The notes beneath the pieces were generated by a model that was given only the letters and a program-made list of their open reading frames with translations, was not told where the DNA came from and ran no database searches. A program made the position numbers and the translations under genes. From NCBI GenBank assembly GCA_010405405.1, contig MU004236.1, positions 1,680,070 through 1,744,069 on the forward strand: a stretch of 64,000 nucleotides of DNA. The letters run 5' to 3'. The stretch comes from Microthyrium microscopicum (taxonomy: Eukaryota > Ascomycota > Dothideomycetes > Microthyriales > Microthyriaceae). This document shows, one piece after another, positions 33,815 to 46,177 of this stretch; positions within the stretch are counted from its first letter, which is position 1; each line of letters starts with the position of its first letter.

Positions 33815-35149
33815 TCACCGTCCTAATTCGCCAAGCATCACCATCCTATCCGATGACCCTGAAACAACTGGTACCATTAATGTTAGTGCGAGGAATCCCA
33901 TCGTTTTGGAGCTGTCAAAACTTACCAACTTGATCATCAATAGGAGAAAATTGAACATCGTTGACTGCGCCTTTGTGTCCTGGTAGTTTGAATAACAGCT
34001 TTCCGCTGTTTGTATCCCACACGGTCACGCTATGGTCGCCACTGCCAGCAATGATCTTTTGGCCTTTAGCATCCCAATTGGCCTTGAGTAAGTTCTTTTC
34101 CATTCCAGTTGGAGCTCCATCATAAGTCTTCAACTTTCTATCCACCGGCGCAAATGGCCGAATATCCCAAGTCCGAACCGTCGAATCGTGCGAGTTGGAC
34201 AAAAGCGTCTGCGAGTCTGGAGAAACCCTGAGCGAAGTGATCGTATCGTGATGACCAATAAGCGAGTATGCCACACTCTTTTTGCGGATATCCCAAACTC
34301 GAATGTCGTTATCAATTCCTCCAGAATATAGTTCGTTTCCAGCCTCTGACAGGGCCACGGCAGTAACCGGAAAGTCTGTTTCGATAAAGTCAATTGCTTC
34401 TTTTTGACGTGAGTCCCAAAGCTAGAAACTGACGTTAGCAAACACGTTTCATAGCACTGTTCGAAATCTTACCCCAATGTAGCCATCGTCGGAACCACTA
34501 ACGAGAACTTCCTCTCCTCGTTTGCTGACGTCCATTGTATTGATAACCTCTTCATGCCCTGTGTGTCGCCGTATCCGCACACCTGTTTCTAGGTCCCAAC
34601 TCGCGAGCATCATGTCTGCAGATGCGGAGAATAGCACTCGAGAGTCGCGTGACCAGTGTAGATCTAAGATGGCTCCTTTGTGGCCGCCGAGGCTTCCGTA
34701 GTTTGCGCAATCATCTTGCGCCCGCCATAACACTAGTCCTATCAGTGCGCTTGTCCTCGCTCAAACAGTTAACGACGTACGTATAGTTCTATCCATAGAC
34801 CCCGAGGCAATGAACTGCCCAGTATGATCGAATCGAGTCGCAAATACTTCTCCCGAATGTCCTGAAAAGTATCAGCATTGTCCAAGCTTCAAAGAATAGC
34901 TGTTACACACCAACAAGTTCCATGACAGGCGATTGTAATCCACTTGCTCGCGCTCCCTATAAAATTTTAATCATACTTCTCACTTCATGTGCGGCGCATG
35001 CTACATACCGACTGAATGAGCGCACCACTCTGCGTATTACCGCCTCTAACAGCAATCGCTCGAGTATTCATGTTCGTATCTGATTTCTGGCGCTTCACTA
35101 CCTGGCCGGAGCTCAGGGAGTTCGACGCGGCTCGTTTTTCGGCGGACAT
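33815..35149 (-). CDS. cwf17: U5 snRNP 40 kDa WD40 protein (SNRNP40 / Cwf17 homolog, 355 aa, 6 exons)
   Basis: Exons 35149-35009, 34956-34911, 34861-34781, 34732-34473, 34421-33926 and 33858-33815. After a short N-terminus with KRQKSD come seven WD40 blades, for example HSGEVFATRFDSTGQFIASG, GHKGAILDLHWSRDSRVLFS, GHEEVINTMDVSKRGEEVLV and GHKGAVNDVQFSP. The last exon gives SSDRMVMLGELGR, the usual end of this family. The protein binds Prp8 within the U5 snRNP and spliceosome in the nucleus. The length matches the human 357-residue protein. Intron 5 (67 bp) has a GTAAGT donor and CACTAACATTAATG branch region. Reading into it would truncate the last blade. Confidence 0.9.
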
Positions 35150-35833
35150 CGTGAGAAGGACCGGTGGGTTGTTGCGCGATAGAATGGGAAGCCGAGTTCG
35201 ATACCTATATTATGATAGAGCGCTGTCAATCGGTTGCAAATCAGAACGGCGGGAAGTTGAATATCTGGTTTAATGGGGGCCTGGAGTTACAATTTTTGTG
35301 AGCATCAAAATGTTAAAGCATTTGAGAGGCACAAAAGTGCAGTCACGCTAGCTTGATATAGACTAGCGTCAAATCGAAATCATATAAAGAGCTCAACTTC
35401 TTCTTCTTCTTCCCATACATATATCCGTAGTCATTGCACTTTCTTGTCAGGCATCATTTGATGATCTTGGTAATATAGTGTTCATATCAGTCATTCAGAT
35501 TGCTACATTCATGCTTTTCAGCAGCAACATGGGTCTCATATCGATCCTGTAGCCAGTCGCTCTGCTTCATCAAAGTATCTCAGTCTCCTTCCGCACTTCG
35601 AATCCAGCCAGCGCAATCATTCCAAACAATTATACAACCGGCTTCATAGCTTGTTTACGCTGTGTATCATGGGCATTAGCCTCGATGCCATTCCAGTGCT
35701 GGTGTGAACTCTTCAATCTTTGTACTCGAATCCAAGGGAGAAGAGTCTTTTGCTGAATGCGCTTATCCAACAAAGGTTCATCGGAATACTTCATGCTTGC
35801 TCGGACCTTATTGACTTCTTCCTTTCAGCGATG
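35150..35833. other. Intergenic; cwf17 promoter and downstream gene 3' end
   Basis: About 680 bp. A (CTT)n tract lies near 35397-35413. No coding frame is supported. Confidence 0.45.
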
Positions 35834-36676
35834 TCAATCCGAGTCAGATTCCTCCTTGACCCGTCCTCGATGCTTATGTTTAGGTTCCTTCTCCCCAACC
35901 TTCGCAAGATGCGCTTTCACCGCATCTGATCGCGCAACAAGGGTCTGCGGCAGTGCTTCATGCCAAGTAGTCTCAAAAGCCCATCGGCGCCAAAACCGCT
36001 TCCACTCCTTCTCAGTCGGAACAGTTTTGTACCATTTACTAACCGCATACTTTGCATTCGCCTCGCTAGGCTTGACGTTCTTGTCAAACTTCTTCCGGGA
36101 CTTCTTGAGGGGCTTGAACCAAGTGCCACTCTTGAGCAACTCTGCGACAGCGAAAATGTTGCGGATGCGTTGCTTTTCTTGCGCATTACGCACTCTCCAG
36201 TTTGGTAGTTCAAAGAGCTGGGCATTGTTATTAGGGACTCCGGCAGTTTTCTCCTCGTAAAGCGCTGGACATTCCCATGGTGGGGGCAGTCCGCATTCTT
36301 CGAACCAGGTGATGTATTTGTCGTCAGATTCTTTGCGATCCTTCCATGACCAATCGGGGTGCTCTTCGGCTAGGCCGATATCGTGCTTTACGCTCAGTTT
36401 GGGCGAGCCATTTAAATCCAGGTATAGGCATTCGCCTCTCAGTTCAGGAAGTGGATGGTTGTCGTTAATCACTGCGACAACAATATGATTTTCGAGGTGC
36501 TTGGAAAGCTCAGGCCGCCATGGATGAGAGCTGCTGTCTTGTCAGTTCATCTTCCATGAATGGTTTATGCTTTGCTACCTTGATGGCTTCTTAATCGGTA
36601 ATGCAACAACGGTGGGCTTTTTGTTCGGTGATGCAACACTGGATTCATCACTGAATGTTGAATGGTGCGGCGGCAT
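35834..36676 (-). CDS. Hypothetical protein (265 aa, 2 exons)
   Basis: Exons 36676-36579 and 36533-35834, joined across a 45-bp intron so that the protein reads IKKPSSSSHPWRPELSKHLE. The first 35 residues are Ser/Pro/Lys-rich. The body is hydrophilic, rich in Trp and Lys/Arg (WSWKDRKESDDKYITWFEEC, KWYKTVPTEKEWKRFWRRW) and ends in a basic-acidic tail (HKHRGRVKEESDSD). There is no membrane helix or signal peptide. The charged ends and Trp-rich basic core suggest a nuclear or nucleic-acid-associated protein, but that is inference. I do not recognise the family. Confidence 0.6.
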
Positions 36677-38117
36677 CTTGAAGAGGTTTAAGTAGTAGTG
36701 ACATCAAGATGGTGAAGAGTCATGGGTATTCGAGGGTCCAACACGGCCTGAGGTATGTAGTGGGGTAAGAGGGACGAGCGTGTTGGATAATTGACTTTCT
36801 CAAGACCTTTCAACATTCATCAACAATGAACATTAAATATTGACGAAACACGTGACAAGGCTGAGAGAAAGGCTGACTTTTTGGCGGGTACCTGCAACTA
36901 CCTGCGTGTTGTCAGTGGAAGATTAAAGAGTGTTGACGGCGATGCTGTAGGTCAGCCTATCCAGGTTGCTATCGGGTACTCTAGCCAACGAAATTTGGAA
37001 CATGATGTGTCCAATGAGCGTATCTTGCGAGCTTTCGCTATACAAAGGTGTACATTGGTCGAAGTGAGGTAACAAAGATAGATGTTATGTAGCACCCAAG
37101 CTTGTCTACCTACCTAGGTACTAACAGGTATGGTGTGTATTTTGTGGATTGCATACCTAGTAAGTACACTTCATGGTCTAAAGGGACTATTTGCCCTGGA
37201 ACGTGTTCCGAGCATTATGATTTTGGCAATGTTCAACTGTGCCCAGGGTGTGTTATGGCAACTACCATGTGTCAAATATTCAGGCCTCATATGTGAGCTG
37301 GGAAATATCGCGAGTGCCTTTTTGAGATTTCGGTGGCTACACCATGTCTGTAAGGATTTGCCAGTCCTTGGTAGCGACAGTAGATGTAATATTAGTAATA
37401 CTTGGTGTTTCTGACGGTATACCAAGTATCAAAAACTGGCTAAAATATGAATGTAATTTTTTTCGGTCTCGCCGGCTGAACCTTTACCACTTCCTGGGGA
37501 CCTGCAGATTGACATCCACCCGGCCACCGTCACAGCAGAAATCCTGGCTTCCTGTTCCACAGCCCTAGCAAAGGTTGCGTGGGTGTTTACGAGGAATATA
37601 CCTACAGATTCCATGTCCGTAACAGGGCGACTCGGCCACACAGAATTCAGCCAACATCCGAACGTGGACAGAATCAGGCCTCTCACCGACTATCAAAATC
37701 ATCTACCTTACCTTATCCAGTCTGAAAGCTGAGGTCGATGTCTCCCAATGGCTTTCCTGTGTTTCTTTTCACGCCATGTGCCCCACCATTAGATGTACGA
37801 AGTAAGATGAGGCGGCAGCATTCCTTCCTTCGCATTGGCAAAGCGCTGTCATATAATTCGCCAGAGCTTCTCTAGGTGGTCAGACTATGCGGTATTCCTG
37901 CATGCAGGAAAGCCGCAGGTGCATGAGCTGTGAGCTAGACCACGAAGCGTCAGCTCAAAAGATTGTCTGATCTTTGCAATGTCTGATATTTGAAGTGGCC
38001 TCAAAGCGCAGTGCCTCAGCCTTCACCGTTTATCTCTGCCTATATATGTGAAAGTAGTCCTTTGTAGTATCATTTTGGCTCTTTGACAATCCATTTCTTT
38101 GCGATTCAGTACACAAC
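36677..38117. other. Intergenic, ppo promoter side
   Basis: About 1.4 kb with no supportable gene. It contains a perfect 10-bp palindrome TACCTAGGTA at 37111-37120 and scattered CTACCT/AGGTA motifs. It lies between divergent genes, so it probably holds two promoters. The frames here are short and lack protein character. Confidence 0.45.
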
Positions 38118-41100
38118 ATGGCCAGCCTCTTCCCAATCAAGGCCCAGAGCGAGCCTGTGCAGCCATCCGAAATTGCCCAGATTCGCAATAAGATAGACAA
38201 AAGCTTCAAAGAGTTCGCTGAACTGATTAGTGCAGTCCGTAGACCACTACCAAACCAGACTGGAGACGGGACATATCTTCCAACCAAAGATGATCCTCCT
38301 GACGTTCTTCAGAAAATAAACGCTGGACTGAAAGACCTGTCATCTCTTGGAATCACCGATATTGCGACATTACTTCAAGTTCAAGAGAAGCAAAAAACAG
38401 GTGCGCTATGGGATGATAAGAAATATCTTATGGAGCGACTCATCCAAACGGCGGCCAGGTTCCCAGACGGATCTGCTACTGGAAAAAAGGTCACCGATGG
38501 ATTCCTGGAGAGCTTGTACAATGACTTGAAACATCCGCCTCAATCGTGAGTAGATTCTGGTAACAAGTCTTCATATCTGACAAAGTCAGATACCTTGGCA
38601 AAGAATATCAATATCGTTCTGCAGATGGATCCAATAACGTGAGATTGCCCCAACGTTGAATGGACAGTGACTAACTAAGGCAAAGAGCCTCGTACATCCC
38701 AATGTGGGCAAAGCTGGTCAACCGTATGCTAGAACTGTCGCTCCAAAGCAGATGCAACCCGGCGCACTGCCAGCGCCAGAAGATATCTTTGACAGTGTCA
38801 TGACCCGGACTCATCATGAGCCTCATCCAAACAAGATTTCAAGCATGCTGTTCTATCTTGCATCTATAATTATCCACGATGTCTTTCTCACAGACAGGAA
38901 AGACTTTTCATATTCTTTGACAAGCTCATATCTTGATCTCTCTCCGCTCTATGGCAAAGACCTCCCAGATCAATTGGCAATGCGAACAATGAAGGATGGC
39001 AAGATCAAGGCCGACTGTTTTTCAGAATCACGCTTGCTAAATTTTCCTCCTGGTGTTGGCGCAATCTTGATCATGTACAACCGGTTCCATAACTCTGTGG
39101 TGGACACGCTCGCTCGCATCAACCAGAACGGCCAATTTACTCCGCCCAGTACTGCTTATCCAAGCGTGAAAACTGACGATCCAAAATTCGACCCCAAGTG
39201 GAAAACATATGACGAGAACCTGTTTCAAGTGGGCAGACTCATCACTTGCGGACTTTATATCAACCATATCTTGCTCGATTACGTCCGGACCATCTTGAAC
39301 TTGAACAAGACCAACTACGACTGGGCCCTGGATCCTAGAGCTAATATCCCTAGTGTTCCTGTTGGCGCTGGAAATCAGGTCTCTGCAGAGTTCAATTTGG
39401 TTTACAGATGGCACTCTGCTATTTCCGATCGTGACGAGAAGTGGACATGGGATCTTTGGAAGAGCCAGTTCCCAGAACTCGGTGATCCTGAAACTGCTGA
39501 CTGGCACGATTTCGTTAAGGCCGCTGCGGTAAAAGAAGACGAGGCAAATGCCATGGATCCTCAGGATCGACCGTTCGGTGGCTTTAAGCGTGGCCCGGAT
39601 GGAAAATTCACCGATGATGACCTAGTCAATCTTCTGTGCGATAGCATTGAGGACGTGGCCAACTCTTTCGGCGCCAATCGCGTCCCACCGGTCATGAGAG
39701 TCGTGGAAATTCTGGGAATGAAGCAAGCAAGAGCATGGAACGTGGCATCTCTGAACGAATTTAGAGTGTACTTTGGTCTGGAGCCGCACAAGACGTTTGA
39801 GAGCATCAACTCAGACCCATACGTCGCCGAACAACTCAAACATCTCTACGATCATCCAGATTATGTCGAGCTCTACCCAGGTCTCGTCACTGAAGAGTCG
39901 AAAATCCCAATGGTGCCAGGAGCTGGACTGACTCCATCATATACTGTTTCTCGAGCAGTTCTTTCGGACGCAGTTGCACTTGTGCGTGGTGATCGTTTCT
40001 ACACCATCGACTATCATCCCAAGAAGCTTACCAACTGGGGCTACAGTGAGGCCGCAAGCGACGTGACTATCGACAATGGCGCTGTCTTCTACAAGCTCTT
40101 CCTCAATGCGTTCCCACACCATTTCAAGCCAAATTCGGTCTACATTCACTACCCTCTGACCATTCCCTCGGAAATGCAGAAAGTTCTCACGAATCTCGAG
40201 CGAGGCCCAAACTACAGCTACGACCGCCCAAAACGTCTGCCGAGCACCAAAGTCATCTCATCGTACGCTACTGTCAAAGCTATCTTGACAAACACCGAGG
40301 CGTTCAAGGTCAGTGTCAGCGATAGCATGGCCTACTTGCTCGGCGACTCAGCCAAGGCCTATATGGTATCTGAAGATGGTGCAAAGAGCGCTGCTTCCCG
40401 CAAGATGATGGAAGAGGCCATTTACCTAGACGGCAAATGGGAGTCCGAAGTTCGTCAGTTCTACGAAGTGACCACCGAGAAACTTCTGAAGGAGAAGTCA
40501 TACAAAATTGCCAAAAAGAACCAAGTAGACATCATTCGCGATATTGGCAACTTGGCTCATGTCCATTTTGCTGCTGAGATGTGGGCATTGCCACTCAAGA
40601 CCACCGAGCGACCATTGGGTGTTTTCACAGAACATGAAATGTATCTGATCATGGCCGGCATGTTCACGGCCGTCTTCTTCGATCCTGATCCAGTCAACTC
40701 GTACCCTCTTCACCAAAAGACGAAGAAGGCAACAAAGCTTCTAGGCGATCTTGTAGAAGCCAACGTTACCGAGATTCATGCTGGTGGTGTTTTCTCGCGC
40801 ATCATCGATGCCGTGTTCCCACACCCTTCGCCACTGAAGGATTATGGTGTCAATCTCATCAAGCGCCTCCTTAAATCCGGTATGGACGTCAAGCAGCTGG
40901 TTTGGGGACACATCTTGGGCACGGTAGGAGCTATGACTGCCAATCAAGGACAGCTCTTTGCTCAGACCCTCGAGTACTACCTCACCACAGGATCCGAACA
41001 TCTTCCAGCCATCAACGCTCTTGCCAAGGACGATAGTGATGCGGCTTTCGAAAAGCTGATGCGATATGTCATGGAAGGTGCTCGTCTAGCCGGCGAATCT

Positions 41101-41571
41101 GGTGTATATCGCCAGTCCACCAAAGCCTGCGAAGTGACAGATGGCAAGCGTACAGTCAAGCTTGCCGCCGGCGATAAGATATTGCTCAATTTGTTTGCGG
41201 CTTCGCGCGATTCAGCTGTGTTCCCGAATCCGGACAAGGTTGATCTGAAGCGTCCGCTTGAGTCTTATATCACTCTAGGTATCGGCTCGCAACAATTCCT
41301 TGGCGATGGCGTCACGAGGGTGGCCTTGACTGCCATGTTCAAGGTTATTGGCAAGCTCAACAAACTTCGTCCTACTCTTGGCGATCAAGGCAAGATTTAT
41401 AAAGTGGATGCTCCATATCCAGAGGAAGGTGGTCAGCCTGTTGGTCCTTGGTATCATAATTATCTGACTGAAAGCCATGATCGTCTATGGCCGTTCCCGC
41501 AGAGTAAGTTCGCCTCCAATCTGTCTTGCGTTTGCTAACTCGCCCTAGGTATGAAGGTAAACTGGGACTGA
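38118..41571 (+). CDS. ppoC: Psi-producing oxygenase: fatty acid dioxygenase fused to P450-like domain (PpoC-like, 1105 aa, 4 exons)
   Basis: Exons 38118-38545, 38590-38638, 38686-41503 and 41549-41571. The second exon encodes the family signature YRSADGSNN and the last gives the standard end SMKVNWD. The N-terminal heme peroxidase/dioxygenase half keeps the distal His (SIIIHDVF) and the catalytic Tyr with proximal His in EFNLVYRWH (Tyr near residue 399). It should oxygenate linoleic or oleic acid to a hydroperoxide, the first step to psi-factor oxylipins that tune sporulation. The P450 half keeps ANQGQ (residue 911), ExxR (EGAR) and the meander, but the heme-ligand loop reads GIGSQQFLG, with Phe near residue 1030 where Cys is needed. 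P450 activity is therefore unlikely, as reported for PpoC-type 10-dioxygenases. Confidence 0.9.
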
Positions 41572-41661
41572 TTGTAGGCGTGATAACAGCGGATAGGGTT
41601 CGATTGGTTTGGTTGCTTACAGTCTTATCTTATAGAAGAGTAAAGAAAAGAATAATTGGAA

Positions 41662-43038
41662 TCATGCTTCACCGTGATCGTTCCAGAATACTTTGCCTTC
41701 GAATAAACGCCGTGTCGTTCTTAACACGCGCGCGGATTCCACGTCCCCGTTCTCGTCCATCTGCGCATCCACTTGAATCTTGCCACTCGGATGACCGATG
41801 GTTACGTAGTTTTCTAAAGCAAGTCGCTCGGATAAGCATTCATTCACGACAGATCCGGCTATTTTTGCTGCAGTTGCTGTACATAGCGTTCCAGTCAACG
41901 GGCTCGCGCGATGCGGTTGAGCATCCGAGATAAAGCGGATAATTAAATCAAGCTCTGAAGCAGAATTGACTTTGCCAGATAGTGTAGTTTGGTCCTGTGT
42001 GGGTGAGACCAGTGCAATCTTCGGTATGACTCTCGGTGGCTCCTCTCCAGCCTTAATCAGACCCATCGCCACCGCAGCCTCAGTCCGTATCTTCTCAAGC
42101 GTTGCTCTTGTAGCGTGATCCTCCAAAAGCCTATCAGGCAAAATCGTAGGCTCAACTCCAAGATCCTTTGCGCGCACGAAAACACAAGGATTCGCTGAGT
42201 CGACACAGCTCACATCATACCCAGCCAGTCGTTCTGTGACTTTACCCGTAGGAAGTAGCTTGCCCGTCTTCGATCCACCAGGTCTTATAAAATCAAGCAT
42301 GACTCCCGTCCCCGGGCCACTAACACCGTCAATACTCGTCTCATCATCCACACGCGCTTGACCACCTTCAACTCTAAACTTGCCGCGAATAACCGTATTG
42401 GTATTTGTATTCACAAAGCTCACCGTGACCTCGCCCTCGCGCTCATATAGCCCCGGATCCGCCTTCTCCTGCGCGTGAAGAAGCCGATTATTGTACGCGT
42501 ATGGTCCGACAGCCGATGCCATATTACCACAATTCCCAGCATAGTCTACCTCGTCGCGTTCGATTCCGATGCCAATGAATGTATATGTGACATCGATATC
42601 AGTTGGTAGATCGTCTGTGCCGATGATGCAAATCTTGCTCAAGCTCGAGACGCCCGCCCCCATGCCATTGAGCTGCCGGCCATGAGGATCTGGCGCACCG
42701 ATGGCTTGGAGGAAGAGGGACGCGCGAGATTTAGATGAGGCAGGCAGATCGGGAGTGTGGAACATGATGCCTCGCGAGGTACCGCCGCGGTAGTATGATG
42801 CGGGTACAGAGCTTTGGACGGTGGATTTCTGGCGCGTTTGCGCACGGAGGGTAGCCATTGTTTGTGCTTTTGAGATTTTCGAGGGCGGTAGAAGGCGTGC
42901 GTTTGCCCGGAGACAGTTCATCGCGCTATATGTAGATGTTGGGATTGGTGCGTGGTTGTTTGAGTGAGGGTCAAGCAACATTGAATGTTGGTTGAAATGA
43001 CTCGCGCAGTTGCGACAACGGACGAAATGGCTTGCCAT
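41662..43038 (-). CDS. PrpF-family isomerase-like protein (DUF453, 458 aa)
   Basis: Single exon. The family folds like diaminopimelate epimerase; bacterial PrpF isomerises 2-methylaconitate in the 2-methylcitrate route of propionate use. Visible landmarks are the entry motif ASYYRGGTSRGIMF, GAGVSSLSKICII with the conserved Lys, DYAGNCGNMASAVGPYA with the active-site-type Cys, and ENYVTIGHPSGKIQVDA near the end. Upstream residues 40-75 (MNCLRANARLLPP...QKSTVQ) look like a mitochondrial presequence, so the ATG at 42921 is probably the true start; the 39 residues before it are less convincing. Mitochondrial location would suit methylcitrate metabolism, but the fungal substrate is unproven. It is convergent with the ppo gene, 90 bp between stops. 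Confidence 0.88.
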   Translation of the reverse strand: MASHFVRCRNCASHFNQHSMLLDPHSNNHAPIPTSTYSAMNCLRANARLLPPSKISKAQTMATLRAQTRQKSTVQSSVPASYYRGGTSRGIMFHTPDLPASSKSRASLFLQAIGAPDPHGRQLNGMGAGVSSLSKICIIGTDDLPTDIDVTYTFIGIGIERDEVDYAGNCGNMASAVGPYAYNNRLLHAQEKADPGLYEREGEVTVSFVNTNTNTVIRGKFRVEGGQARVDDETSIDGVSGPGTGVMLDFIRPGGSKTGKLLPTGKVTERLAGYDVSCVDSANPCVFVRAKDLGVEPTILPDRLLEDHATRATLEKIRTEAAVAMGLIKAGEEPPRVIPKIALVSPTQDQTTLSGKVNSASELDLIIRFISDAQPHRASPLTGTLCTATAAKIAGSVVNECLSERLALENYVTIGHPSGKIQVDAQMDENGDVESARVLRTTRRLFEGKVFWNDHGEA

Positions 43039-43522
43039 CTACCATTCTTTTTTGTGCTCCCTTCGTATTTTCTGAAGAATATACACTATCTGTTAAAGAT
43101 GCGTTCGGTTTTCTTATGAGTTATCGAAAAAATAAAATTGCAGTGAATAAGAGATTTGATCCAAAAGCATGAGCAAGAGGAAATCGAGCGAGCATAATGG
43201 GACCATTCAAACCGTCTGAAAGTGATACCGGTATATATCTTCAACTTTTTGGAGTGAACAGATGCTCTCTATCTGCAAAGTTTGATCTTAGATCCTGGAA
43301 AAGATCTCTCTGTACGAAAATCATACAAAGGTTGACGATCGGGATGGTTCATCATACAATATGTCACTAACGAAATCTGTGATGATATCCACGATATCTC
43401 TAAGATAAAGAGATCGTTTCCAGTCATATGCAAATCAGCATATAAGGGACTGCTTTTACCACAGCATTTTCTCGAGATGTCACATCTGTTTAACCCCAAG
43501 TTATCAAAAGAAGCCTCTCATA
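43039..43522. other. Intergenic, divergent promoter
   Basis: About 480 bp, AT-rich, between the PrpF-like gene and the small secreted protein gene, which diverge. Nothing specific recognised. Confidence 0.45.
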
Positions 43523-43993
43523 ATGGTGTATCACTGGTTTAAGCTCGTCGTGCTCTATACTTTGACATTCAATGTTTCAGCGAAAAGCAACCCACAGAAA
43601 GTCAAGACCGTTTTGATCGTTACGGAAACTGTGGCCCCCATGACTCCTATCTCGAGACCAGTTATCGACACTTGGACCCCTAAAGTACCTTTCTATCTGC
43701 CTGGCTGGTGGCGAACGGACGACGCGACTACGTTTACGACAGCTACACGACCTACTAGCACTGCATCGCTGCAAGCTTGTTATCAGATTAGAACCGCCAA
43801 TACTCACACCACAGTTGCCGATAATGGCCCGTTGAAAGTAGTTCATTCGGAGCATTCTGATACAGGTACTTTGATGGGACCTACTGGGACGTTGCCGTCT
43901 ACAGCGCAGGCTAAATCGACTAGCATGGGCTGGCATTTCCCTGGACAGAGTAATGGAGAGAGAAGGATACAGCGACTGTGGGATTGGTTCTAA
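43523..43993 (+). CDS. Small predicted secreted protein (156 aa)
   Basis: Single open frame with ATG in a good context (CATAATGG). Residues 1-20 (MVYHWFKLVVLYTLTFNVSA) form a plausible signal peptide ending at an A-x-A-like site. The mature part is Thr/Pro/Ser-rich (TPISRPVIDTWTPKVPFYLP, TTATRPTSTAS), suitable for O-glycosylation, with a single Cys. No family recognised. It could also be a non-conserved frame. Confidence 0.45.
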   Translation: MVYHWFKLVVLYTLTFNVSAKSNPQKVKTVLIVTETVAPMTPISRPVIDTWTPKVPFYLPGWWRTDDATTFTTATRPTSTASLQACYQIRTANTHTTVADNGPLKVVHSEHSDTGTLMGPTGTLPSTAQAKSTSMGWHFPGQSNGERRIQRLWDWF

Positions 43994-44418
43994 ACAACTT
44001 CAAGATATCGACGGTATGGTATGGCCCGTTGACTCGAATCGGCCTTCGAATCATTGAATGACTGAGTATGGACTCTGGAACATTTCGGTATAGTCAGGTC
44101 GGCCAATTTAAACTTGGAAATTTGTTTCAGAAACTATCAATATGACTAGCCAGATGATAACAATTCTCTATTGCTGGCTGTGAAGATGAAGACTATGCGA
44201 TCGTAAGAGGTTGAAGTTGGGAGAAGTTCAAGCCCTTAGCCATCTGCTCCGAATCAGGAGACCAATGACCCTACCATCTAACTTCACTCCATTACATAAT
44301 ATCCTATTGAAGGAACATAAACCGCTTCGAAGCTTCTGTGCTTAATGGTATATTGTAAAGTCGAACAAGAAACCAATCGTGAATCATAAGAGCTGGGAAA
44401 AATGAACATTACGTCAAG
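43994..44418. other. Intergenic; nothing recognised
   Basis: About 425 bp upstream of the DUF1479 gene. No frame or repeat of note. Confidence 0.4.
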
Positions 44419-46157
44419 ATGAGGCCACCACTGCTGTCACGATGTCACTGTGCCAAACGCCTCTCCACGAGGCCCATACATACCTCCTCCGCAAGTATAA
44501 GACAATTCATGACCCAAGCAGCAACGAATGAGTCCAAAGCCCCTGGCGACATCTCCAACGCTTTCGTGTCTCTGTCCGGCACCCTCAAAGACGCCGAACC
44601 TCTAGATGACCGCTATCATCTCCTCAAAGAACGCATCCTCTCCAGCAGCTCCAATGAATCCCAATCCCAGACTGCAGAACGATGGCACCATAATTGGACT
44701 ACCCTTCTCTCCGCCATATCCGCCAAAGCACCGGTCATCCAGCAATCAGGGCCTTCCTACATCCCCACCATCTCCTTCACAGACATCCAAGATGCCGCGT
44801 ATGACTGGCATACAGATCCGGGGCTTTCCCAATCGTCGCAAAGGTCGCTACTGGATCGTCTCAGCAAGTTCCACGCGCAATATTGTGAGCGTGGTGTCGC
44901 CGTCATCAAAGGCGTTATAGAAGCCGCAGAAATCGCGGATATGAAGAAGGAGCTTAGGGAATACATAGACGCTAATCGAGACCGCGTGAATGGTTTTCCG
45001 AAAGATGATATGCAAGTTTTTGAGATATACTGGTCTTCCACTCAGATACGCGCTCGCGCCCACCCTCGTATGCGTTTGGCGCAACAGTTTCTCCTGAGTT
45101 TCTGGCACGGTGGCGCTGACGAAACGCTTATCGATGGCCTGCCCAGTGTAGCGGCCCTGCCAATGCTATATGTGGACAGGTTGCGCATGAGACAGCCAGG
45201 CGATGCAGCATTTGCGCTCGGCCCACATGTTGATGGAGGAAGTGTAGAGCGATGGGAAGAGGGAGGTTATGGGTTGGGTAATGATGGGCGCGGTACATTC
45301 CGTGAAATTTGGGAAGGCGATTGGCGGAATCACGATCCTTGGTATTATCCAGGGCGACTGAAGGTAGAGTCCGATATATATAAAGGGGTGGGAGCATGTA
45401 GTGTGTTCCGGGCGGCTCAAGGATGGTTGAGTTTAAGTGAGATCGCACCAGGAGAGGGCCATTTGTTGGTGAATCCGCTGCTGAAAGAGGCATTAACTTA
45501 TTGGTTGATGAGGCCCTTTTTTGAGAACAAAGACGAAGGATGGAAGTTAGAGAAGGATATTTCTGTAAGTGGTTATAACCTGCCAAGAGTGTCTGGAAAG
45601 AAAAGCGCTGACCAGAGCAGTCAAAAGTACATGGTGCTTCACCAGGTTTTGGGCAGGAGATCAATGAGGTGTTGCATCCGCATTTGATGCTTGATAAGAC
45701 GATGATTCATATGCCAACGGTCGAGCCAGGAGATTTTGTGGTCTGGCATGCTGATAGTAAGTTATTCCGGGCATAACGAATATGTCAGCTAACGGTCGCT
45801 GCCATCCATGCAGTCGACAAGAAACATGCTGGAACGCAGGACTCCAGTGTCTTATATATTCCCGTGTGTCCCTGGACGGTGGATAATTTGAAGTTTGCGC
45901 AGAAGCAAGTGCGCGCGTTTAGCATTGGTGCTCCGGGGCCAGACTTTGGAGGAGGCGAAGGCGAGAAGGACTTTAAAGGACAAGTCACAATGGATGATCT
46001 AAAGACTTTACTTGACCAGCCGGGAAGATGGTCGATGGGCATTGCAGAGGATATCAAAGGAGTACACGATGCTCAATTCGAAGTTGAGAAGCTCTATGCG
46101 ATGATACTTGAGAAGGCGCAAAAGGCGAACTCAATCGATTCTGAGAAATGGTCGTAA
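44419..46157 (+). CDS. DUF1479 family protein (YbiU-like, putative Fe(II)/2-oxoglutarate-type fold; 541 aa, 3 exons)
   Basis: Exons 44419-45564, 45621-45756 and 45814-46157. The first intron has a strong GTAAGT donor and a GCTGACC branch; joining gives SSKVHGASPGFGQEINEVLH, in the expected family register. The N-terminus (MRPPLLSRCHCAKRLSTRPI) looks like a mitochondrial presequence. Candidate metal ligands of a jelly-roll dioxygenase fold are HVDGGSVERWE and, late in the protein, WHADIDKKHAG, followed by SSVLYIPVCPWT. The family is widespread in fungi and some bacteria and is biochemically uncharacterised; enzyme activity is inferred from the fold only. Without the first splice the frame ends early at 45687. 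Confidence 0.85.
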
Positions 46158-46177
46158 GGTAGCAATACAAGCCGGGT

